Shown here in pieces: positions 48,371 to 55,880 of a DNA stretch of 64,000 nucleotides; within the stretch, counting starts at the first letter, position 1; every line of letters starts with the position of its first letter. The notes under the pieces were generated by a model. It searched no databases. It saw only the letters and a program-made list of their open reading frames with translations, and had not been told where the DNA came from. This DNA comes from Neohoeflea coraliihabitans (GTDB lineage: Bacteria > Pseudomonadota > Alphaproteobacteria > Rhizobiales > Rhizobiaceae). The position numbers were made by a program, and so were the translations under genes. The DNA lies in the NCBI RefSeq assembly GCF_019334345.1, contig NZ_JAHWQX010000004.1:372001-436000 (forward strand), read 5' to 3'.

Positions 48371-50833
48371 ATGATTCGATTGATTGGCTACTTCTTCGGC
48401 ATCGGCACGGTGCTCCTCCTGATCGCCGCGGGCGCAGTCGCCTGGTATGTGGGCAGCATCACCCGCGATCTGCCCGATTACGAGGTGCTCAACAGCTACG
48501 AGCCGCCCGTGACGACGCGCGTGCATGCCTCCGACGGGCAACTGATGGCGGAATATGCCGCCCAGCGCCGCCTTTATCTGCCGATCCAGGCCATTCCTGA
48601 CCGCGTCAAGGCCGCCTTCATTTCCGCCGAAGACAAGAATTTCTATACCCATCCCGGCGTCGATCCGGTCGGTCTGGCGCGCGCCATCGTCACCAATGTG
48701 CAGAATATCGGCTCGGGCCGGCGCCCGGTCGGGGCTTCGACGATCACCCAGCAGGTGGCCAAGAACTTTCTGCTGTCTTCCGACCAGACCATCTCGCGCA
48801 AGGCGCGCGAAGCCATCCTGTCGTTCCGTATCGAGCAGGCCTATTCGAAAGACCGTATTCTCGAATTGTATCTCAACGAGATTTTCTTCGGCCTGAATTC
48901 CTACGGCATCGCCGGCGCCGCGCTGACCTATTTCAACAAGTCGGTCAATGAACTGACGATCGCCGAGACGGCCTATCTCGCGGCCCTGCCGAAAGCGCCA
49001 TCCAATTATCATCCGTTCCGCAACACCGAACGCGCCGTCGAGCGCCGCAACTGGGTCATCGACCGGATGGTCGACAATGGCTATGTCACGCCCGCCGAGG
49101 CCGAGGAGGCCAAGGCGCAGCCGCTCGGCGTCACGCCGCGGCGCACCGGCTCCTACCTGTTTGCCTCGGAATATTTCGCTGAGGAAGTGCGCCGCGAATT
49201 GCTGGACCGCTACGGCAAGACAGCGCTTTACGAAGGCGGTCTTTCGGTGCGCACGACGCTCGATCCCGAATTGCAGCGCCTGGCCCGCAAATCCTTGCAA
49301 AAGGGTCTGATCAATTTCGACGAGCGCCGTGGATTCCGCGGCCCGGTGGCGACCATCGATGTTGCCGGCGACTGGGGCGCGGCAATCGGCGAGATCGATC
49401 CGCTTCGCGACGTGCCCGAGTGGAAACTGGCCGTCGTGCTGTCGGCCGATGCCGAGGAAGTGCAGATCGGCTTGCGCCCCGAGGCGCAGGTGTCAGGGGC
49501 CACCGGCGAGGAGCGCCAGACCGCCGTCATCCGCCCAGCGGACATGCAGTGGGCCTTCCGCCTGAACATTGGCGACGAGCGCAAGACGGTCAAAACACCG
49601 GACCAGGTGCTTTCGCCCGGCGATGTCATTTATGTCGAACAGCGCAAGGACGACGAGGGCACGCCGCGTTGGCGGCTGCGCCAGCCGCCGGAGGTGCAGG
49701 GCGCCCTGGTGGCCATGGACCCGCATACCGGACGCGTTCTGGCGATGGTCGGTGGATTTTCCTTCGCCCAGTCGGAATTCAACCGCGCCACCCAGGCGAT
49801 GCGCCAGCCGGGCTCCGCATTCAAGCCCTTCGTCTATGCCGCGGCCCTCGACAATGGCTACACGCCGGCCTCGGTCATTCTCGACGCCCCCATCGAGATC
49901 GTCTCCGGCGGTGAGGTCTGGCGCCCGAAAAACTATGGCGGCGGCTCGGCCGGACCCTCCACCTTGCGGCTTGGCATCGAACGCTCGCGCAACCTGATGA
50001 CCGTGCGTCTGGCCAAGGATATGGGCATGAATCTGGTGGCCGAATATTCCGAGCGTTTCGGCGTCTATGACGACATGCTGCCGGTGCTCGCCATGTCGCT
50101 CGGCTCTGGCGAAACCACGGTCATGCGCATGGTCTCGGCCTATTCGGTGCTCGCCAATGGCGGCAAGCAGATCCGGCCGTCGCTCGTCGACCGCATCCAG
50201 GACCGCTACGGCAAGACCATCTTCCGGCACGAGGAGCGCCGCTGTGATGCCTGCGTTGCCACTGCCTGGCTGAACCAGCCGGAGCCCGAGGTGATCGATG
50301 AGCGCGAACAGGTTCTCGACCCGATGACCTCCTACCAGATCACCTCGATGATGGAGGGTGTCGTCCAGCGCGGCACCGCCGCCGGCAAGGTTACGCTCGA
50401 CCGCCCGACGGCCGGCAAGACCGGTACCACCAATGACGAGAAGGACGCCTGGTTCGTAGGCTACACGCCCAACCTCGTCACGGCTGTCTTCATCGGCTAT
50501 GACACGCCGACGCCGATGGGGCGGGGCGCCACGGGCGGCGCGCTGGCCGCCCCGGTGTTCAACGAATTCATGCAGGCGGCTGTCGAGGGCACGCGCCCCA
50601 GCGATTTCCGCGTGCCCGAGGGCATGAAGCTGATTGCCATCAATCGCAAGACCGGCATGGAAGCGCCGCAGGGTGCGGATGGAACGATCATGGAAGCCTT
50701 CAAGCCCGGCACCGGCCCGTCCGATTTCTATTCGGTAATCGGCATGGACCAGGTGGCGACCGGCGAGGCCATCACCGAAGTCTCGCCGCAGGCCAGCCAG
50801 GCTGTCAGTTCCGGTGCCGGCGGTCTGTACTGA
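48371..50833 (+). CDS. mrcA: Penicillin-binding protein 1A
   Basis: Bifunctional peptidoglycan synthase of 820 residues. The start at 48371 (MIRLIGYFFGIGTVL) opens directly into the single membrane anchor; a GTG at 48356 would add five residues. The glycosyltransferase domain has ISAEDKNFYTHPGVD, with the catalytic Glu, and GASTITQQVAKNFLL. The OB-like insertion follows, then the transpeptidase domain with the serine in GSAFKPF, SRN, and KTGTT. Confidence 0.96.
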   Translation: MIRLIGYFFGIGTVLLLIAAGAVAWYVGSITRDLPDYEVLNSYEPPVTTRVHASDGQLMAEYAAQRRLYLPIQAIPDRVKAAFISAEDKNFYTHPGVDPVGLARAIVTNVQNIGSGRRPVGASTITQQVAKNFLLSSDQTISRKAREAILSFRIEQAYSKDRILELYLNEIFFGLNSYGIAGAALTYFNKSVNELTIAETAYLAALPKAPSNYHPFRNTERAVERRNWVIDRMVDNGYVTPAEAEEAKAQPLGVTPRRTGSYLFASEYFAEEVRRELLDRYGKTALYEGGLSVRTTLDPELQRLARKSLQKGLINFDERRGFRGPVATIDVAGDWGAAIGEIDPLRDVPEWKLAVVLSADAEEVQIGLRPEAQVSGATGEERQTAVIRPADMQWAFRLNIGDERKTVKTPDQVLSPGDVIYVEQRKDDEGTPRWRLRQPPEVQGALVAMDPHTGRVLAMVGGFSFAQSEFNRATQAMRQPGSAFKPFVYAAALDNGYTPASVILDAPIEIVSGGEVWRPKNYGGGSAGPSTLRLGIERSRNLMTVRLAKDMGMNLVAEYSERFGVYDDMLPVLAMSLGSGETTVMRMVSAYSVLANGGKQIRPSLVDRIQDRYGKTIFRHEERRCDACVATAWLNQPEPEVIDEREQVLDPMTSYQITSMMEGVVQRGTAAGKVTLDRPTAGKTGTTNDEKDAWFVGYTPNLVTAVFIGYDTPTPMGRGATGGALAAPVFNEFMQAAVEGTRPSDFRVPEGMKLIAINRKTGMEAPQGADGTIMEAFKPGTGPSDFYSVIGMDQVATGEAITEVSPQASQAVSSGAGGLY

Positions 50834-50965
50834 CACGTCGAACCGCGGGCGAATCGCGCCTTTGCGACAGCGGTTTACAAGCTGCGGCTCGGCCCTTATG
50901 GTCCGGGCCGCTTTGCCGGTCTCGCCGGCTGCGACAATCTGAATTTCTGACAGAACGAGAATGCG

Positions 50966-52094
50966 ATGCGCGCAGAAACCCAAGATGTGGTTGATGAAAT
51001 CAAGCAGGCCATCAGCCTGCTGAGGAGGCATCTTTGACTGGGAACCGGCTCTCAAGCGATTTGACTGGCTGAACGCCCGCGCCGAGGATCCCAGCCTCTG
51101 GGACAACCCGACGGAAGCCCAGAAGCTGATGCGCGAGCGCCAGCAGCTGGAAGACGGCATCACCGGCATCCGCAAGCTCGAATCACAGCTGTCCGACAAT
51201 CTCGAACTGATCGAACTCGGCGAGGGAGAGGGCGACAGCGAGATCGTCGAGGAGGCCGAGAGAGCGCTGAAAGCGATGCGCGGCGAGGTCACCCGGCTGC
51301 AGATCGAATCGCTGCTGTCCGGCGAGGCCGATGCCAACGACTCCTATCTCGAAGTCCATTCCGGCGCCGGCGGCACCGAGAGCCAGGACTGGGCCAACAT
51401 GCTGTTGCGCATGTACACCCGCTGGGCTGACCGCCGCGGCATGAAAATCGAGGTTCTCGAGATGCATGACGGCGAGGAGGCGGGCATCAAGTCGGCGACC
51501 TTGCTGATCAAGGGCCACAACGCCTATGGCTGGCTCAAGACCGAGGCGGGTGTCCACCGGCTTGTGCGCATCTCGCCCTATGACAGCGCCGCGCGCCGCC
51601 ACACCTCGTTCTCGAGCATCGGGGTGTATCCGGTGATTGACGATTCCATCGACATCGAGGTCAATGAGAGCGATTGCCGCATCGACACCTATCGCGCCTC
51701 CGGCGCCGGCGGCCAGCACGTCAACACCACCGATTCGGCTGTGCGCATCACGCATATCCCGACCAATATTGTCGTCCAGTGCCAGCAGGAACGTTCGCAG
51801 CACAAGAACCGGGCCAAGGCCTGGGACATGCTGCGTGCCCGGCTCTACGAGGCGGAACTGCAAAAGCGCGAAGAAGCGGCCAATGTGGAAAATGCCGCCA
51901 AGACCGATATCGGCTGGGGCCACCAGATCCGCTCTTATGTTCTCCAGCCCTACCAGCTGGTCAAGGATCTGCGCACCGGCACCGAGAGCACCAGCCCGCA
52001 AAACGTCCTTGACGGCGACCTCGACGCCTTCATGGAGGCAGCGCTGGCGCAGCGCGTGTACGGCGGCAGTGAAGAGGTCGAAGATCTGAATTGA
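50966..52094 (+). CDS. prfB: Peptide chain release factor 2, programmed +1 frameshift
   Basis: Class I release factor for UGA and UAA. The first frame runs from ATG 50966 for 23 codons and ends at an in-frame TGA (51035-51037) in CTT TGA C. Skipping T51035 joins it to the downstream frame, giving a product of 375 residues. An internal Shine-Dalgarno-like AGGAGG (51023-51028) lies three bases ahead of the CTT slip codon, the classic autoregulatory arrangement of prfB. The GGQ motif is in [11 protein letters not shown]; the stop-codon tripeptide region reads SPY where E. coli has SPF. Confidence 0.96.
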
Positions 52095-52137
52095 GGCGGC
52101 ATCGCCTCGCGCAGCGAATCTCCGCGCCAACAAAAAA

Positions 52138-52157
52138 GGGGCGGCCGGAGCCGCCCC
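52138..52157 (-). terminator. Terminator of the PfpI-family gene
   Basis: GGGGCGGC (52138-52145) and GCCGCCCC (52150-52157) form an 8-base-pair stem. On the minus strand it is followed by six T (52132-52137 in reverse), 25 bases after the gene's stop. Confidence 0.85.
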
Positions 52158-52182
52158 GAATGTCTGCAGCCAAGGTCTTGGG

Positions 52183-52746
52183 TCAGGCCGCGCTGCGATC
52201 TTCGTGTTTTCCTTCAAGAACCTCCTCGATGATCTTGTCGACAAAGGCATCCAGATCATCGGGGTTGCGGCTGGTGATCAGCGCGTCATCAACCACCACT
52301 GCCTTGTCCTGCCAGTTGGCGCCGGCATTCTTCACGTCTGTGGCAATCGAGTGATAGGAGGTCATGTCGCGACCTTCGGCAACGCCGGCCTCGATCAGCA
52401 GCCAGGGCGCATGGCAGATGGCGGCCAGCGGCTTCTTGGTGTTGAAGAAATCGCGCACGAACTTCACGGCGTTCTCGTCGGTGCGCAGCAGATCGGGATT
52501 GATCTGGCCGCCCGGCAGCACCAGCGCGTCATAGTCATCCACCGAGGCGGCGATCAGCGCCTTGTCGACCTTGACGGAATTGCCCCAGTCCTTCTTGTCC
52601 CAGCCGTTGATTTCGCCCTCTTCCGGCGAGATCACCTCGACCGTGGCGCCGGCGTCACGCAGTTTGGAAAGCGGCACTTCCAGTTCGGACTGTTCGAAAC
52701 CATGGGTGGAGAGAATAGCGATGCGTTTGCCATCAAGCTTGGCCAT
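52183..52746 (-). CDS. DJ-1/PfpI family protein
   Basis: Protein of 187 residues of the PfpI/YhbO type. IAILSTHGFEQSELEVPLSK carries the conserved Glu, YDALVLPGGQINPDLLR follows, and the nucleophilic cysteine is in AICHAPWLLIEAG. Relatives act in stress protection against glyoxals or as reported deglycases; the activity here is not certain. It is a single gene with its own strong terminator, convergent with prfB. Confidence 0.92.
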   Translation of the reverse strand: MAKLDGKRIAILSTHGFEQSELEVPLSKLRDAGATVEVISPEEGEINGWDKKDWGNSVKVDKALIAASVDDYDALVLPGGQINPDLLRTDENAVKFVRDFFNTKKPLAAICHAPWLLIEAGVAEGRDMTSYHSIATDVKNAGANWQDKAVVVDDALITSRNPDDLDAFVDKIIEEVLEGKHEDRSAA

Positions 52747-52936
52747 TGTGAGATCCTTTCATTGGATTGCGTGTCGCGCAGGGCGCTGACGACCTGCTTC
52801 CCAAGGCAAACGCAACGAAGGCGCGGATGATCCCGGCAATCGTTAAAATTGTTGCGGATCGAGAATCACACTTTGTGACAGGGGCGGATGCCGCGCGCCC
52901 GGTGCCTCATCCCACGCGGTGCGACAGCGCGACGGT

Positions 52937-53551
52937 TCAATTGGTCGCCTGCTCAACCGCCACTTCGCCGAATTCATCGACAAACACGGCCCAGGTCTCT
53001 GCTTCGCCGGCACCCGGATCGATCTTCAGATTGACGAAGGTCGAGAAGCCGGCACTGCCGCCGCCGTCTTCCTGGCGCACATCGGTGACATAGGCGCCCA
53101 GATCATTGATGGCCGCAATGGCGCGGGTCTGCAGCACCTGCGGCCCGTCCGGCGTCAGGGCCACCTGCTGCAGGTGAACGCGCGAGGTGTTGTCGGCCGA
53201 GCGCAGCACCACAAGCCGGTAATAGCCGCGCTGGCTGCTCTCCGCCGCATCCTTCTCGCTCTGCGCCTCGGTCTCGGCGGCATCCGGCGCATCGTCACCT
53301 TCGGCCGGCGGATCTTCCACAGCGGTGCTTTGTTCGCTGTCTTCCGGCGCAATGCTGCTGTCCGCCCAGCGGCCGCCGCTGAGAACGAAGAGCACCCGTT
53401 CCGGCACCGCTTCGGCATCGAGGTCTTGGGCGCCAGCCGGCGCGGGCAGGGCGGCGAAGGCGGTCATCGCCGCGCAAAGCAACACGGCGGCAAGCAGGCC
53501 GAAGCCGGGAGTGGCTGACTGTTTTGGGAAGGGGGATCGGCAAGCAGACAT
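52937..53551 (-). CDS. Secreted hypothetical protein
   Basis: Protein of 204 residues with a signal peptide (hydrophobic core GLLAAVLLCAAMTAFAALPA, cleavage after the GAQ near residue 42). A central acidic low-complexity stretch (about 65-105) is followed by a folded-looking part with YRLVVLRSADNTSRVHLQQV and FVNLKIDPGAGEAETWAVFV. I do not recognise a domain. It lies nine bases after the nadK stop on the same strand, so it is probably co-transcribed. Confidence 0.72.
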   Translation of the reverse strand: MSACRSPFPKQSATPGFGLLAAVLLCAAMTAFAALPAPAGAQDLDAEAVPERVLFVLSGGRWADSSIAPEDSEQSTAVEDPPAEGDDAPDAAETEAQSEKDAAESSQRGYYRLVVLRSADNTSRVHLQQVALTPDGPQVLQTRAIAAINDLGAYVTDVRQEDGGGSAGFSTFVNLKIDPGAGEAETWAVFVDEFGEVAVEQATN

Positions 53552-53560
53552 CGGGCAACC

Positions 53561-54325
53561 TCAATATTGAAACTGTTCGTTCAGGATGCGTTCGTTCAGC
53601 GAATGACTGGCATCGGTCAGGATGCGCGCATCGGTGTCCGGCGAAGCGGCAACCTCGACCCGCACCACCGATTTCGCCTCGCTGTGATCGGCGACGGCAT
53701 TGACCGGACGTTTGTCGGCTTCAAGCACTTCGATGGACACATGCACCTTGTGCGGCAACAGCGCCCCGCGCCAACGGCGGGGGCGGAAGGCGCTGACCGG
53801 CGTCAGGGCGAGAAGCGGCGCATCGAGCGGCAGGATCGGTCCGTGCGCCGACAGATTGTAGGCCGTCGAGCCGGCGGGCGTCGCCACCATCACGCCGTCG
53901 CAGATCAGTTCCTCCATCCGCACCTTGCCATCGATCGAAATGCGCAGCTTCGCCGCCTGATAAGACTGGCGGAACAACGACACCTCGTTGATGGCGAGCG
54001 CCCGGTGGATTTCACCGTTCATGTCGGTGGCCTGCATTTCCAGGGGCCGCACCACGTTTTCGACGGCTGCCGCAAGCCGCCCGTGCAGATCCCGGTCGGA
54101 GTAATCATTCATCAGAAAGCCGACCGAGCCGCGATTCATGCCATATACCAGCCGGCCGGAATTCATTTCATCGTGCAGCGTGGCCAGCATGAAACCGTCG
54201 CCGCCGAGCGCCACGATGACCTCGGCATCCTCCCGGCGCACATTGCCGTAGAGCGCTGCCAGATGTCGCGCCGCCGCCTGCGCCTCCGGCGTCGATGCCG
54301 CGATAAAGGTGATCTTTCCGTCCAT
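53561..54325 (-). CDS. nadK: NAD kinase
   Basis: Enzyme of 254 residues making NADP from NAD. The diphosphate-binding [11 protein letters not shown], the [14 protein letters not shown] loop, [11 protein letters not shown] and the glycine-rich [21 protein letters not shown] are all family hallmarks. The start at 54325 ([12 protein letters not shown]) is the family start; the open frame from 54469 adds 48 residues unlike NadK. It diverges from the ABC-transporter operon across 265 bases. Confidence 0.95.
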   Translation of the reverse strand: MDGKITFIAASTPEAQAAARHLAALYGNVRREDAEVIVALGGDGFMLATLHDEMNSGRLVYGMNRGSVGFLMNDYSDRDLHGRLAAAVENVVRPLEMQATDMNGEIHRALAINEVSLFRQSYQAAKLRISIDGKVRMEELICDGVMVATPAGSTAYNLSAHGPILPLDAPLLALTPVSAFRPRRWRGALLPHKVHVSIEVLEADKRPVNAVADHSEAKSVVRVEVAASPDTDARILTDASHSLNERILNEQFQY

Positions 54326-54590
54326 ACCTGCCTGCCTGCTGCCTGTGGGCTGCGACAATGGCGATTGCGCCGGTGGGATGCAAGACTGCCGGCCGCAAAC
54401 GCCGCCTGTCCGGCTGCTCGTTTGCGCATGCCGCGTCCCGCGCGCGGCGCCGCTCCTGTATCCGGTCATACCCCGTGGATATGGGGGGCATAATCAAAAC
54501 ATGCTTCCGATTGCCATCCTGGCATGGTCAAGTGGGGAATAGCTCGTCCAGCGGTCTTGTCTGGCAGCTTCGCAAGGGAGGATAAACAGG

Positions 54591-55784
54591 ATGAAACAAC
54601 CATTGCTGCGCATTGCGGCGCTTTGTGGTGCGGCGCTTCTGGCGACCACCGCAATCTCTGTGGCGGGTGTCGATGAACTGCCCGAGGATATCCAGCAGGA
54701 ACTCTACAACCCTGAAATGATCGATCCGAACCAGCCGGTCGGCGACAGCGCCTATCGTGACTGGGTGGCCAAGAATCCGCCGCCGTGGAAGATCGGATAC
54801 GCCTCGTCCTATGCCGGCAACACTTGGCGCGCCGGCGTGATGAACCGCCTGCAGAACGAGATCATTCCCAAGTGGAAGGAACTCGGACTTCTCGAGGAAG
54901 TCGTCATCACCCAGTCCAATCTCAACGATGCCACGCAGATCCAGCAGATCCGCCAGCTCGTTGACCAGGGTGTCGATGCGGTCATCGTGTGCTGTTCCAA
55001 CCCGACGGCGCTGAATGCGTCGGTGGAATACGCCTATAACAACGATGTCGCGGTGTTTTCCGGCATCGGCTATCTGACCAGCCCCTATTCGGTCAACTCC
55101 TCGGCGAACTTTGTCGTCGGCGGCCGCATGATGGGCGAATGGATGGCCGAGGAGATCGGCGGCGAGGGAACCATCCTCAATGTCGAGGGCATCCCCGGCG
55201 CATCCGCGTCCGACAGTCAGAATGTCGGCATCGAGCTGGCTCTCGAGGACTATCCCGACATCAAGGTCAAGGGTCCGATCGCCGGCATGTGGACCGACCA
55301 GGTCGCGCAGGCTGAAATCCAGCGCTGGCTCGCCACCAATCCCGGCAAGCTTGATGGCATCATCATCCAGTCGGCCTCCGAGCTCGGCGCCCTGCGCGCG
55401 TTGCAGCAGTCCGGCCGCGACATGGTGCCGATCACCATCGGCTCGGAACTGGGCGCCCTGTGCTACTGGCGCAACAACCCCGACTACGTCTCCGCCGCCA
55501 TTCACGCATGGCCTCCCGGCGACGATTTCGAGATGATCTGGAACATCATGATGCGCACGCTGCAGGGGCAGGGCCCGAAGGTGCAGTCGATCCTGACCAA
55601 GCCGATCATGATGGACCGCGAGCAGATGATGGCCGCCATTCCTGAAGACTGCTCGGAGCAGTCGGACCAGTGGTATCATCCGGGCATCGAAGCCTGGGCC
55701 GGCAAGGATTTTCTGGACCAGTTCTTCCTGCGTCCGGCCGATCCGGAAGCCTACGACCCGGCGTCGCATCCCGTCGCTGAGTGA
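54591..55784 (+). CDS. Periplasmic sugar-type ABC substrate-binding protein
   Basis: First gene of the putative operon, 397 residues. A signal peptide (MKQPLLRIAALCGAALLATT, cut near residue 25) is followed by an unusual roughly 40-residue N-terminal lead (DELPEDIQQELYNPEMIDPN) and a type I periplasmic binding fold of the RbsB/Peripla_BP_4 class: WKIGYASSYAGNTWRAGVMN, QQIRQLVDQGVDAVIVCCSN, TNPGKLDGIIIQSASELGA. The ligand is unknown; RbsB relatives bind sugars, but also autoinducer-2, purines or other small polar molecules. A strong GGGAGGA lies ahead of the ATG. Confidence 0.9.
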   Translation: MKQPLLRIAALCGAALLATTAISVAGVDELPEDIQQELYNPEMIDPNQPVGDSAYRDWVAKNPPPWKIGYASSYAGNTWRAGVMNRLQNEIIPKWKELGLLEEVVITQSNLNDATQIQQIRQLVDQGVDAVIVCCSNPTALNASVEYAYNNDVAVFSGIGYLTSPYSVNSSANFVVGGRMMGEWMAEEIGGEGTILNVEGIPGASASDSQNVGIELALEDYPDIKVKGPIAGMWTDQVAQAEIQRWLATNPGKLDGIIIQSASELGALRALQQSGRDMVPITIGSELGALCYWRNNPDYVSAAIHAWPPGDDFEMIWNIMMRTLQGQGPKVQSILTKPIMMDREQMMAAIPEDCSEQSDQWYHPGIEAWAGKDFLDQFFLRPADPEAYDPASHPVAE

Positions 55785-55789
55785 TCAAC

Positions 55790-55822
55790 GTGGCAAGGCC
55801 GTGCGCGTCACGGCCTTGCCAC
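55790..55822 (+). promoter_or_regulatory. 14-base-pair intercistronic hairpin after the binding-protein gene
   Basis: GTGGCAAGGCCGTG (55790-55803) pairs perfectly with CACGGCCTTGCCAC (55809-55822) around a CGCGT loop. No T-run follows. Hairpins at this position in ABC operons usually protect the upstream message from 3' decay and give more binding protein than membrane parts. Confidence 0.75.
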
Positions 55823-55880
55823 CCCAGGGGCATCGTACCGGCGGATCGCGTCCCGCCGGACTTCAATCGGAGAATATCAG

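Noticed and set aside
49493-51337. Minus-strand open frame of 614 codons opposite mrcA and prfB
   Set aside because: It covers two secure genes on the other strand and has no recognisable protein features.
54512-54524. TGCCA-N3-TGGCA dyad upstream of the binding-protein gene as an operator
   Set aside because: It is short, has no regulator gene nearby, and no clear -35/-10 pair is placed around it. Possible, but below the level of support used for features.
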